Positions 18,084 to 26,654 of a stretch of 64,000 nt of DNA are shown here, in pieces; within the stretch, counting starts at the first letter, position 1; every line of letters starts with the position of its first letter. This DNA comes from Streptomyces sp. I05A-00742 (GTDB lineage Bacteria > Actinomycetota > Actinomycetes > Streptomycetales > Streptomycetaceae). The position numbers were made by a program, and so were the translations under genes. The notes under the pieces are model-generated. The model was not told the origin of the DNA and made no database searches. It saw only the letters and a list, made by a program, of their open reading frames with translations. The stretch is taken from contig NZ_JABETO010000004.1 in the NCBI RefSeq assembly GCF_013055795.1, positions 235,052 through 299,051 on the forward strand, read 5' to 3'.

Positions 18084-18713
18084 TCACGCCGGCGGCCGAC
18101 GCACCTCCCCCGTGCCCAGCCTGATCACTGCCCGCGGCCGCATGGGCTCCTCTCCACGGCGGGAGAGCAGAACCACCTCTTCAACCACGGCCGACAGCGC
18201 GCCGAGCCGGGCGGCGCACTCGGCGGCCAGCTCCCGCGGCTCCCGCGTACGGCCGAGGGACAGGTGCGGGGTGAAGCGGCCGCCGCGCCCCCGGCAGAGC
18301 GGGAACCGCAGCCCCAGCTCCCGGTGGAGACGCGCCCACGGCACCTGGCCCGCCGCGGCCGGGTCGAGCCACACCGTCGCGAAGTGCCGGTGCCGGAAGT
18401 ACCGCACGCCCGACAGCCGCGCCGTGAACGCCGCGCTCTCCGCCGCCCCGGCGGAGAGCAGCGGCACGGCCCGCGCGAACTCCTCCTCCGGTACAAATCC
18501 GAACAGCACGTTCACATGCGGCGGCCACCGTCGCACCTGCGGATCGTGCTCCCGGCGGATGTCCTGGATCGCGGGCCACAGCTCCCGCGGCGGCAGCCAC
18601 GCCACCGCCGTCCGGGCCGTCGGCGCAGCATCGAGTACGCCCACCGGCCCGACCGTGCCGGCGTCCGGGTTCCCGTCCACACGTCCATGGTCCGCGCCGC
18701 GCCCGTATCGCAC
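18084..18713 (-). CDS. 2'-5' RNA ligase-like 2H phosphoesterase
   Basis: Protein of up to 209 aa with the two H-x-T/S/V-type motifs of the 2H phosphoesterase superfamily: [11 protein letters not shown] and TPHLSLGR. These hold the two catalytic histidines, which act on 2',5' linkages, cyclic phosphates or nucleotide derivatives. The GTG at 18713 is uncertain: the family begins around [11 protein letters not shown] (residue 32), so a later start is possible. It follows the MFS gene by 18 bases on the same strand. Confidence 0.8.
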   Translation of the reverse strand: MRYGRGADHGRVDGNPDAGTVGPVGVLDAAPTARTAVAWLPPRELWPAIQDIRREHDPQVRRWPPHVNVLFGFVPEEEFARAVPLLSAGAAESAAFTARLSGVRYFRHRHFATVWLDPAAAGQVPWARLHRELGLRFPLCRGRGGRFTPHLSLGRTREPRELAAECAARLGALSAVVEEVVLLSRRGEEPMRPRAVIRLGTGEVRRPPA

Positions 18714-18731
18714 GAGTCGGGCACCGGACGA

Positions 18732-20015
18732 TCAGACCGCGTCGGACGGGACGGCGGGGGCTGCGGGGGCGGCCGGAGCGGCTCCCGCAGCCCCTGCACC
18801 GCCCCGCGACACCGGCGCACGCCTCGCCCGACGGCGTTCGGCGAGCCACACCACCACCAGCGCCGCCGAGATCGCGCCGCCGAGCGCGCACACCCCGTCC
18901 CACCCCGCCCCGCCCCAGACGGCGGAGGTGAGGGCCGATCCCACGGCGCCGCCGGCGAAGTAGGAGGTCATGTAGGCGGAGTTGAGGCGGTTGCGGGCCT
19001 CGGGACGGAGCGCGTACACCAGGTTCTGGTTGCTGATGTGCACCCCCTGGACCGCGGCGTCGAGCACGACCACACCCGCGAGCAGCGAGACCAGCGCCAA
19101 GGCGCCTCCGGCGCCGCCGAGTTCGAGCAGCGCCCAGGACGCGAGCAGCAGGAACGCCGCGATGCCCGTCACCCGGTGCACCAGGCCGCGGTCCCCCAGC
19201 CGCCCGCCCACGGAGGCCGAGAGCGAGCCGGCGGCACCGACCAGGCCCAGCAGCCCGATGGCCGACCCGGACCAGCCGTAGGCGGGTCCGGAGAGCAGGA
19301 AGGCGAGGGCCGTCCACAGCACGCTGAACGCGGCGAAGGCCAGAGCTCCCAGCGCGGCCCGGTACCGCAGCACCGGCTCGTGGACGAACAATCCGGCGGT
19401 CGAGCCCAGGAGCCCCGGGTACGTCAGCCCCGCGTGGGTCCGCAGCCGGGGCAGCGTCAGGCGCAGCAGGAGCGCCATGACGGCTATGAGCGCCGCGTCG
19501 ACCCAGTAGACCGTGCGCCAGCCGCCGAGGTCCGAGAGGAGTCCGGCCGCGGTGCGGGCCAGCAGGATGCCCAGCAGCAGTCCCGTCATCACCGTGCCGA
19601 CCGTGCGCCCGCGCCTCTCCGGCGTGGCGAGGGTCGCCGCGAACGGCACGACGACCTGCGCCGCGACGGACGTCAGCCCGGTGAGCGCGGTACCCACCAG
19701 CAGCCCGGCGGAGTCGACCGCGCTCGCCGTCACGGCGAGGAAGACAGCGGTCGCGGCACACAGCCCGACCGCCAGCCGACGGCGCTCCACGAGGTCCCCC
19801 AGGGGGACGAGGAGTATCAGCCCGAGCGCGTACCCGACCTGCGCGACGGTCACCACCAGCGCCGAGGCCCCGGCACTCATGTGCAGGTCCCGGCCGATGA
19901 CGTCCAGCAGCGGCTGCGCGAAGTAGTTGCCCGCGACGGACAGGCCGCAGGCCACAGCCATCAGCAGGAGCGTGCCCCGGCCCAGCCCGGGTGATGTATG
20001 GGGTGCTTTTGACAT
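18732..20015 (-). CDS. MFS transporter (DHA-type efflux)
   Basis: Major-facilitator transporter, 427 aa, with 12 predicted membrane helices. Features: N-terminal LLLMAVACGLSVAGNYFAQPL, motif A-like PLGDLVERRRLAV, and the sequence GVVVLDAAVQGVHISNQNLVYAL typical of a drug/metabolite exporter group in actinobacteria. The last ~30 residues form a cytoplasmic Ala/Pro/Gly-rich tail. It starts with ATG 20015; related genes often diverge from a LysR regulator, which is missing here. Confidence 0.88.
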   Translation of the reverse strand: MSKAPHTSPGLGRGTLLLMAVACGLSVAGNYFAQPLLDVIGRDLHMSAGASALVVTVAQVGYALGLILLVPLGDLVERRRLAVGLCAATAVFLAVTASAVDSAGLLVGTALTGLTSVAAQVVVPFAATLATPERRGRTVGTVMTGLLLGILLARTAAGLLSDLGGWRTVYWVDAALIAVMALLLRLTLPRLRTHAGLTYPGLLGSTAGLFVHEPVLRYRAALGALAFAAFSVLWTALAFLLSGPAYGWSGSAIGLLGLVGAAGSLSASVGGRLGDRGLVHRVTGIAAFLLLASWALLELGGAGGALALVSLLAGVVVLDAAVQGVHISNQNLVYALRPEARNRLNSAYMTSYFAGGAVGSALTSAVWGGAGWDGVCALGGAISAALVVVWLAERRRARRAPVSRGGAGAAGAAPAAPAAPAVPSDAV

Positions 20016-20411
20016 GCGACGAGTGTCAGTTCGAGCTCATTCATGAGTCCAATACATAGTTTTCATGGCATCAATCGCCGATGGCGATGGATACGTGGAG
20101 CTCCGCGACGGCGCGGGGCCAGTGCTTCCAGACGACCGCACCGCACGGTGCCGGGCTCGTCACAGGGGCGCACAACGGCGAACACCGGTGCTCCGGCCGC
20201 TCCCGGTCTGCGCCCTGCTGCGCCGCGTCGGCTCCCGCCAGTGTGGTTCGTGTCCTCGGCAGGAGCCGGTGGCAATGGCAGGCGGACGTCGTCCGTTCCG
20301 CCGGCGCGTCGGGCGACGGACCCGCAGGGGTCAGGTGGAGCTCGTGAACACAACGAATCGGCATGGCGCAACCACCCATCCATGGCACTTCCGGCCCAGG
20401 AGGACTCACCC
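20016..20411. promoter_or_regulatory. intergenic region between MFS and lectin-like genes
   Basis: 396 bases without a clear gene. Immediately upstream of the MFS gene is an AT-richer patch (20035-20065) suitable for a promoter. At 20094 the bases GTGGAGCTCCGCGAC would encode (M)ELRD, the usual first residues of LysR regulators, but the rest does not continue as LysR; this may be the stump of a deleted regulator. A strong AGGAGG ribosome binding site for the lectin-like gene ends the region. Confidence 0.35.
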
Positions 20412-21923
20412 ATGACGACGCGCGTTCCCGACACCTCGCGGCAAGTGCAGTTCCCGATCGTGGAATCGTTCACGCAGGGCACCGTGACCAACCCGCACTG
20501 GAAGCTCCTGGGCAGCGCCCGGCTGAACGGCGGCAGCCTGGAGCTCACCCCCGACGCGCGCTCCCGGGCGGGGACCGCCTTCCTCGACGAGCCGTTCTCC
20601 TCGACGCTGGGCGTCACCATCGACTTCGACTACTCCTGTGAGGGCGGTAACCAACTGGGCGACGGCTTCAGCGTCTACGTGATCGACGGCGCGCGGACGA
20701 CACAGCCGGGCGGCATCGGCGGAGCCCTCGGCTACTCCTTCACGAAGGACGGTTCGGACCAGATCGTCGCACCGGGAGTCACGGCCGGGTACGTGGGCAT
20801 CGGCTTCGACAACTTCGGGAACTTCGCCACGGAGTACGCCGGTACGGGGGGAGGCCGGCGACCGCGGCCCGACACGGTCGGAGTGCGCGGCTCCGGGAGT
20901 CTGCGGGAGGGGTTCCGGTGGCTCACCGGCGTCGAGGTGCCCGGCGGATTCCGCGGGTCGTGGGAGAAGGGCGCCCACATCCAGATCTCCGTCATCGACG
21001 GCCGGCTGACCGTACGGCACGCCGACCGGGCCAACCCGAACGGCACGCTGGTGATCGACGACTTCGACCTCGCCGGGGCCGAAGGGCAGACGCGGATGCC
21101 CGAGACGTTCAAACTGGGCTTCGCGGCGGGAACGGGCGGCGCCACCGCCTCCCACCGGATCAGGAACCTCACGGTGGCCCTGCCGGTGAACATGCCGCTG
21201 GAGATGAGCGGCCCGCGGACGGCGAAGGCCGGGGACCGGGTCTCCTACAGCATCGGTGTGCAAAACCTCGGCCCCAACGACGCCCCCGACGCCGTGGTGG
21301 AGGCCACCGTGCCGGCGGAGCTGACCGATCCGGAGCTGACCTGCCAAGGTGAGAACGGGGCCGTCTGCGGTACCGGTTCGGCGCCGGCCGGGGTGAGCCT
21401 GCCGATCGATCTGCCCAGGGGCAGCAAGGCGATGGTCCACCTGACCGGCACCATCGACCCGCGGTACGAGGGCCGGCTCACCTGCTCCGGCCTGGTCAAG
21501 TCGCCGACGCGCGCCAACACGGCCGGGCAGTACGCGGACTCGGTCACCACCGAAGTCGAACTTCCCCCGGTCACCGTCACCCCTGTGATCAACCTCCCCG
21601 GATGGCCGGAGCAATGGCCCGGGACAGGATGGATCATCAGCTACGAGCTCACATTGGCCGCCAACGAACATCGCGTGGTGTGGTGGGAGATCTCCTTCGA
21701 CGTACCGGAGGGCACCCGTATCAACCCGCACGAGCCCCACTGGTTCGCGGTGGTCAAGGACGGCACCGACGGATCCGTCGTCATCGCCACGCCGGACGAC
21801 GGCCACACCATCGAGCCCGGCTCACCCCTCACCGTGGCCGTCCAGCTGCTCTACCCGTCCCAGCACGCCGCCGGCGACGGCACGCTGCGCAACCTCCGCT
21901 CCACCGAGGTGACCCGGCCGTAG
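20412..21923 (+). CDS. lectin-fold protein with DUF11-like domain, no signal peptide
   Basis: 503 aa, beginning MTTRVPDTSRQVQ with no signal peptide. Residues ~15-260 resemble an L-type (legume-like) lectin domain: FTQGTVTNPHWKLLGSARL, DFDYSCEGGNQLGDGFSVYVIDG, YVGIGFDNFGNF and a final KLGFAAGTGG strand, the pattern seen in many bacterial lectin/hyalin-like proteins. Residues ~265-380 resemble a DUF11-type beta-sandwich (GDRVSYSIGVQNLGPNDAPD). The C-terminus (380-503) is another beta-rich domain. AGGAGG lies 9 bases upstream of ATG 20412. The missing leader suggests a cytoplasmic protein or export by another route. It is followed by a 205-aa gene and the interrupted gene, which may form a unit. 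Confidence 0.75.
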   Translation: MTTRVPDTSRQVQFPIVESFTQGTVTNPHWKLLGSARLNGGSLELTPDARSRAGTAFLDEPFSSTLGVTIDFDYSCEGGNQLGDGFSVYVIDGARTTQPGGIGGALGYSFTKDGSDQIVAPGVTAGYVGIGFDNFGNFATEYAGTGGGRRPRPDTVGVRGSGSLREGFRWLTGVEVPGGFRGSWEKGAHIQISVIDGRLTVRHADRANPNGTLVIDDFDLAGAEGQTRMPETFKLGFAAGTGGATASHRIRNLTVALPVNMPLEMSGPRTAKAGDRVSYSIGVQNLGPNDAPDAVVEATVPAELTDPELTCQGENGAVCGTGSAPAGVSLPIDLPRGSKAMVHLTGTIDPRYEGRLTCSGLVKSPTRANTAGQYADSVTTEVELPPVTVTPVINLPGWPEQWPGTGWIISYELTLAANEHRVVWWEISFDVPEGTRINPHEPHWFAVVKDGTDGSVVIATPDDGHTIEPGSPLTVAVQLLYPSQHAAGDGTLRNLRSTEVTRP

Positions 21924-22054
21924 GGCCGGCTGTCACCACAGTCCCGCCCACCTGCCCCGGGCCGCCCGGCGCCGCTGCCGCATGTCTGCCGGGGCGCGCC
22001 GCTCACGGCCGGGGCAGGTCCGGCCCCATCCGTTTCCCCCGAGAGGAGTACGCC

Positions 22055-22672
22055 GTGCCCGCTGCCACCATCGATCTGCCGCTGAGCTTCTCGGTCCCCG
22101 AGGAATTCCAGGACATCGACCTGACCGTCTCGGCGGAGGCCAACACCAACAAGCTCATCGGCGAACTCACCCGTCTCACACCGCGCCCGAGCGACGAGCA
22201 GATCGCCCACGCCGCCCTGGTGCAGCAGTCCATGTACGAGATGCTGACCGCCGCCGGCGCCGTCTACGCCGGGATCCTGCTGGCCGGGCCCACCGAGGAC
22301 GAACCCGGCCGGCACCTCAGCTCGCTCATGCTGACGGTCACGGCCCGGCCGAGCGAGCTGTCCAACGACCGGACGGTGCACCGGCTCGCCCGCACCATGG
22401 GCGCCATCTACCCCGAGGCGGAGGTGGGGGTGGTGCGCCTGCCGAGCGGCCCGGCCGTCCTGCTCACCGAGGACAGCAAGGTCGAGCGGCCGGTGAACCT
22501 CCTGAGCGACGGAGGCGGCCCGACCGTCGTCCGCCAGTTGCACGTGTTCGTACCCATTCCCGGCCGGCTGGCGATGGCGGACTTCTCCATCGCGACGGAG
22601 AACCTCGCCGAGTGGGACGACTACGTCGACATCCTCGGCCAGGTCTGCACCACCATCGAGTTCACCGACTGA
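22055..22672 (+). CDS. conserved protein of unknown function
   Basis: 205 aa from GTG 22055 with GAGAGGAG upstream. Not recognised. The N-terminal half is acidic and helical (PEEFQDIDLTVSAEANTNKL), then YAGILLAGPTEDEPGRHLSS and strands LMLTVTARPS and LHVFVPIP. This alternation of strands and one helix looks like an alpha+beta sandwich similar to chaperone/adaptor proteins of secretion systems, but this is only an impression. It lies 131 bases after the lectin-like gene and 29 bases before the interrupted gene, so they probably form one operon. Confidence 0.65.
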   Translation: MPAATIDLPLSFSVPEEFQDIDLTVSAEANTNKLIGELTRLTPRPSDEQIAHAALVQQSMYEMLTAAGAVYAGILLAGPTEDEPGRHLSSLMLTVTARPSELSNDRTVHRLARTMGAIYPEAEVGVVRLPSGPAVLLTEDSKVERPVNLLSDGGGPTVVRQLHVFVPIPGRLAMADFSIATENLAEWDDYVDILGQVCTTIEFTD

Positions 22673-22866
22673 CCCGCCGCACGGAAGGAAGGGCCGAAGC
22701 CATGGAGAAGCTCTACACCGTCAATGCCGGAAACGGCTATTTCCCCATGCCGCACCTCGACTACCAGGCGGGCTGGGACGACCGCATCGTGGCGGTCGTG
22801 CACGACAAACTCAATCAGTACACCAGCCCCGAAGAGCGGCGCCCATGGCGCTGGTCACGTCAACTT

Positions 22867-22886
22867 CTCGGCCCTGAAGGACCGAG
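22867..22886 (-). repeat. subterminal hairpin, right end of the tnpB element
   Basis: Read on the minus strand, CTCGGTCC-TTCA-GGGCCGAG forms an 8-bp stem with one G-T wobble. It lies 8 bases from the element edge, downstream of tnpB, where the 3' end of a guide (omega) RNA would be expected. Confidence 0.6.
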
Positions 22887-22966
22887 CTTGTCACCCGATC
22901 CGCGAGAGGCCGTGATTGCAAGTGGAGTGCGACTGGCTGCCGCGTGGTCCCCTGCGTCCGGTACCG

Positions 22967-24151
22967 CTATGCCGTACTGGGGCGGTTGACTGCGCCCCGC
23001 TGCCACGCAGCATCGGCCCGGTGGGCGATGTTGCGGGAGCCGTTGTGGTCCGCGTGCAGGACGGTCCCGCAGGACCGGCACACGAACCGGGCTTGATCCA
23101 CCCGGTTGGTCCGGTGGGTGTGCCAGCACTCGGAGCACTGACGGGAGGTGTTGCGCGGGTCCACGTGGACCACGGGCACACCCGCCCGCCGTGCCTTGTA
23201 GGCGATAAACGCGCCGAGCTGGGCGAAGGCCCAGGAGTGCAGTCGTGCCCGCTGGTCCTTCTTGGCCGTGACCCTCTGCCGGATGCCGCCCAGGTCTTCC
23301 AGGGCGACGCCACGGGAGGTGCGTTCAGCGGTGGCGACGATTCGCTTGGCGATGATGTGGTTGGTGTTCGCCGCGTGCCGGGCTTCCCGACGGCGGATAC
23401 GCTTCAAGACCCTCTTGGCGGACTTGGTGCGCTTCTTCTGCAACTTAGCCCGCAGATCACGCTGTCGCTTGCGGTAGCGGTTCAGACCACGTCCGGCGAG
23501 GATGTCCCCGTCGCTGGTGGTGGCGATATTGACGATGCCGAGATCCACGCCGAGGAAGCCGTCCGGCTTGTACGGCTGGGGTTCGGGGATGTCGATGGTG
23601 GCGACAAGGAAGAACATCCCGTCGCGCATCACCAGGTCCGACTCACCCTTGCGGGACGCCAGCAGCTTCAGCGCCTCCGGAGAACCGACGAACGGGATGC
23701 CCTTGATCCGCCCGGCCACCGTCCAGACGGACACGGTCCGGACATCGAGGTTCCACGTCAGAATGCGGTCGTCGTAGGGCTGCGCCGCGTCCTCATGGAA
23801 TGCGATCGGCTTGGACTCCGCCCGCATCCGGCGCTTGGAGCCTTCCGGGCCGAGGTTCCCGGCCTTGATGTTGCCCTTCAAAGTGGCGTACGCATCGCAC
23901 ACCTTCTTCACCACTCGCACCGCGGGCTGGGCCCCGAGATCGAAGTCGGCCTTGATGCGGTGGTATACGGCCTCTTGCAGCACATTGCGCCGCTTCAGGT
24001 CACGGGTGAACGCCACCTCGGACGCCGCGTTCGCGGCCCGATTGCAGGCGCGCAGGGTTGCCGCCAGCGCGTCCGCATCATGGGCGGACGCAGGCAGCAG
24101 CTTCACCTGCGCGACAATCTTCACACAGAACACCCTAGTAAGTCTGGTCAT
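22967..24151 (-). CDS. tnpB: TnpB family RNA-guided nuclease
   Basis: TnpB protein, 394 aa, ancestor type of Cas12 nucleases. The RuvC-like acidic residues are intact: Asp203 in GVDLGIVN, Glu285 in ALEDLGG, Asp368 in HADHNGSRN. The zinc finger is Cys339-x2-Cys342 with Cys358-x2-Cys361. The N-terminal part is basic and helical and contains KRRMRAESK. Known TnpBs use an RNA from the element's right end to cut DNA at empty donor sites next to a TAM. Start is uncertain: ATG 24151 is used, but GTG 24124 (VKIVAQVKLLP) fits family N-termini. All catalytic residues remain, so the protein should be active if expressed. Confidence 0.92.
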   Translation of the reverse strand: MTRLTRVFCVKIVAQVKLLPASAHDADALAATLRACNRAANAASEVAFTRDLKRRNVLQEAVYHRIKADFDLGAQPAVRVVKKVCDAYATLKGNIKAGNLGPEGSKRRMRAESKPIAFHEDAAQPYDDRILTWNLDVRTVSVWTVAGRIKGIPFVGSPEALKLLASRKGESDLVMRDGMFFLVATIDIPEPQPYKPDGFLGVDLGIVNIATTSDGDILAGRGLNRYRKRQRDLRAKLQKKRTKSAKRVLKRIRRREARHAANTNHIIAKRIVATAERTSRGVALEDLGGIRQRVTAKKDQRARLHSWAFAQLGAFIAYKARRAGVPVVHVDPRNTSRQCSECWHTHRTNRVDQARFVCRSCGTVLHADHNGSRNIAHRADAAWQRGAVNRPSTA

Positions 24152-24228
24152 CCGAAGGCAAGTTGAGGTAACAACAGGTGTGCAGAGAACTCCGCCGCTT
24201 CGCGGCTCCGCCCCAAGGACCCATTCCT

Positions 24229-24248
24229 CCCGGGGCTGAAGCCCCGGG
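24229..24248 (-). repeat. subterminal hairpin, left end of the tnpB element
   Basis: Perfect 8-bp stem (CCCGGGGC/GCCCCGGG) with loop TGAA on the plus strand, TTCA on the minus strand. It sits 18 bases inside the element edge, upstream of tnpB, and matches the loop of the hairpin at the other end. Confidence 0.6.
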
Positions 24249-25468
24249 CTTCCTGGGAGAAATCACGTGAAGTCCTGCGGGACGAGGATCGCTACCGCAT
24301 CGAGCAACTGATCCGCACCTTCCTCTACCAGGAAGGAAGGATCATCGCGGCGCTGCGGCGCCTCGACCGTGAGTTCGGCACCATGCGATGGTCCTCCGAC
24401 GAAACCCGCGAGCAGATCGACCAATTCATCAACTCCCTCCAGCAGGCAGCCCGGGAACGCGCACGGGAGGACCACCGGATCCGGCCGTACGTGCGGAACA
24501 GGTCCAGGTCGGTCATCGACTTCACCGATCCCGAGATCGCCCACGAGAGCCACGTCCCCACTCTGGGAGCCGTCTGGCGGCTGAAGGACAACGGCTACGG
24601 ACCCGACCGCATCGAGGACCCGGACCTGCGCGACCTGATCGACCTCGTCCTCGCCGTGCAGGCGGAGTACCAGCTGCAATGCCTGCTGCTGGACCGCGAG
24701 TTCGAGCGGATCGTCGAAACCCGAGGCCAGGAGTTCGAGTATCTGAGGGCGGCCGCCGCCGCCAAGGCCGCCGCGGAAGCCCAGCAGAGTTCCTTCTGGG
24801 GCGTCCTCGGAGACGTCCTCGGGGTCGCCTCCGCCGTCGCCGGAGTGCTGGCGCTGGTCCCGGTGCTGACGCCGCTGGCCGGGCCCATCGCCATCGCGAC
24901 GGCGGTCGGCGCCCTGGCCGCGCACACGACGGACGCGGTCCTCCAGGGCGACTGGGACGCCTCCACATTCGCCGGCCTGGGCGCCGACGCGCTCGGCGCC
25001 CTGCCCGTCGTCGGCGCGCTGGGCAAGGCCGCGCGGGCCGGGAACCTCGCGATGCGCTCGGTCGGCAGGGCAGGCGTGGCCGTCCGCAGCGGCGGGCGGG
25101 CCTTCCTCGCCGCGACCGGCGGCGCCGCGGCGGCCGAGGCCGGGGCCATCGCCAACTACCTCGGTGCGACGGGCGCCAAGGTCGTCAGGGCGAGCGCCAC
25201 CCAGGGCAGGCTCGTCGGGAAGGTGATCCAGGGAACGGTCGACCTGGCCACCCAGGTCCCCACGGTCGTCTCCCTGGCCGGCGCGGACGGCACCGGCACC
25301 GCGGAAGACGTCACCACCGCCGTCGACTTCACCCGAGGCATGGCCGACCGCGTCGGCGACTGGGCCGAAATGGGCTCCGCCGCCGCGAAGAAGGGCGGAG
25401 GCATCTCCCTCGCCCGCTTCGCCTCCGCCTTCGCCTGACCGCCGGCGGCATCACCGTCTCCTGGGTGC

Positions 25469-26271
25469 GCGCGGCCTGGGCTGGACACCGTGGTGTGCGA
25501 GGCGGACGCCCAGGCCGCCGCTGCCGCGCGGGAGCGGGTGGCAGCGTCCCTCGACCGCGCCGTGCGGCGGGGCAGGCCGGAGCCGGCGGCCGCACGGGAC
25601 GCCCTCGCCCGCACGGCGTTCACGGGCAGCCTCCACGGCCTCGCCGACCGGCAGCTCGTCGTCGAGGCCGTCGTCGAGAACGCGGAGGCCGAGACCGAGG
25701 TGTTCGCCGCCCTCGACGAGATCGTCAAGGACCCGGAGGCGGTGCCGGCGACCAACATCTCCTCCCTCCCCGTCATGCGCCTGGGCATGGCCACACGCCG
25801 CGCCGACCGGGTCGTCGGGCTGCACTTCTTCAACCCTGTACCCGTGCTGCCGCTGGTGGAGATCGTCACCCCCCTGCACACGGCACCGCGGACGGCCGGC
25901 CGTCGTCGAGGACTTCGTCACCCGCGCCCTGGGCAAGACCGTCATCCGCTCCCCGGGACCGGGCGGGCTTCGTCGTCAACGCCCTGCTCGTCTCCTACCT
26001 GTTGTCGGCGATCCGCATGGAGGAGCCCGGTTTCGCCTCCCCCGCGGACGTGGACGCCGGCATGGAGCTCGGCTGCGCCCACCCCATGGGCCCGCTGAAG
26101 CTCGCCGACCTGATCGGCCCGGACACCGTCGCCTCGATCGCGGAGTCCCTGTACGACGAGTTCAAGGAACCTCTCTTCGCTCCTCCCCCGCTGCTCCGGC
26201 GGATGGTGCAGGCGGGGCTGCTGGGGCGCAAGACGGGCCGGGGGTTCCACACGTACGACCAGGTCCTCTAG
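25469..26271 (+). pseudogene. 3-hydroxyacyl-CoA dehydrogenase pseudogene (frameshifted, 5' truncated)
   Basis: Remains of a 3-hydroxybutyryl-CoA dehydrogenase-like gene. Frame 1 (from about 25469) encodes GLDTVVCEADAQAAAAARERV, then VVEAVVEN and GLHFFNPVPVLPLVEIV, the family core. Around 25885-25900 the frame shifts to read VVEDFVTRALGKTVIRSP, and around 25965 it shifts again to read GFVVNALLVSYLLSAIRM and on to the normal C-terminus (KTGRGFHTYD). The GxGxxG nucleotide-binding start is missing. Two frameshifts plus the truncation make it non-functional, unless sequencing errors explain the shifts. Confidence 0.85.
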
Positions 26272-26285
26272 GCTGACCGTGCAGC

Positions 26286-26480
26286 TGGTTCGCCCCGTCC
26301 GCCAGACGGGACGCGTCGTAAGAGGGAACCCGGTGGGAATCCGGGACTGCCCCGCAGCGGTGAGCGGGAACGACCGCCGTCATACGCACTGGGCCCGGCA
26401 GACAGGGCCTGGGAAGCGACGGCCAGTAGGTGTCTCGTACGACACGAGACGTGCCCGCGAGTCCGAAGACCTGCCCGCTG
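26286..26480 (+). promoter_or_regulatory. cobalamin riboswitch upstream of metE
   Basis: Conserved class-I cobalamin riboswitch blocks are in order: CCGGTGGGAATCCGGGACTG (26330 region), CCCCGCAGCGGTGAGCGGGAA, GCCTGGGAAGCGACGGCCAG, and the terminal box GCGAGTCCGAAGACCTGCC (about 26457-26475). It lies 175 bases before the metE start on the same strand. High cobalamin should repress the B12-independent methionine synthase. The segment between riboswitch and start holds hairpin-prone sequence (e.g. CGTGCACG around 26499) and may sequester the GAAGGAGA site. Confidence 0.93.
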
Positions 26481-26654
26481 CCCGCGCACGAACCGATCGT
26501 GCACGGACATCCCGGTGACCTCGTGGGCGGGTCGGCGAACATACCAGGCGGACGACCGCGCCGTGCCGCGCGAGGTCGTCCCTCGGGTCCGTCACCCTTC
26601 GCGCCCCGTTCCGTCCCCGGGATCTCAGGGAAAGATCTCGCGAAGGAGATTTCC

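Larger units (their letters stand above)
22859..24266 (-). mobile_element. IS200/IS605-type element carrying tnpB only
   Basis: A 1408-base element. Left and right junctions both contain TCACGT, so the exact edge is ambiguous within six bases; there is no long target duplication and no terminal inverted repeat, as expected for single-strand HUH-type transposition. Both ends carry hairpins with a TTCA loop on the minus strand. No tnpA (HUH transposase) is present, so it would depend on a transposase elsewhere. Deleting 22859-24266 restores the host gene exactly. Confidence 0.85.
22702..25438 (+). pseudogene. PT-TG-like protein gene interrupted by a tnpB element
   Basis: The 5' part (22702-22858) and the 3' part (24267-25438) are separated by a tnpB insertion. 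Joining them after ...TGGTCAC gives an exact in-frame fusion: TCA-CGT-GAA reads Ser-Arg-Glu, and the whole frame becomes 443 codons including the stop. The restored protein has an N-terminal segment (GNGYFPMPHLDYQAGWDDR), a charged helical middle, a long hydrophobic stretch (about 225-275) and GADALGALPVVGALGKAARAG, which resembles the pre-toxin region of polymorphic secreted toxins, but no toxin domain at the end. ATG 22702 has GGAAGG upstream. A downstream ATG at 24383 could give a shortened product. The gene is inactive unless the element excises. Confidence 0.75.

Noticed and set aside
22859..24266. A second transposase (tnpA) in the IS element
   Set aside because: There is only room for tnpB and short flanks; no HUH motif was seen.
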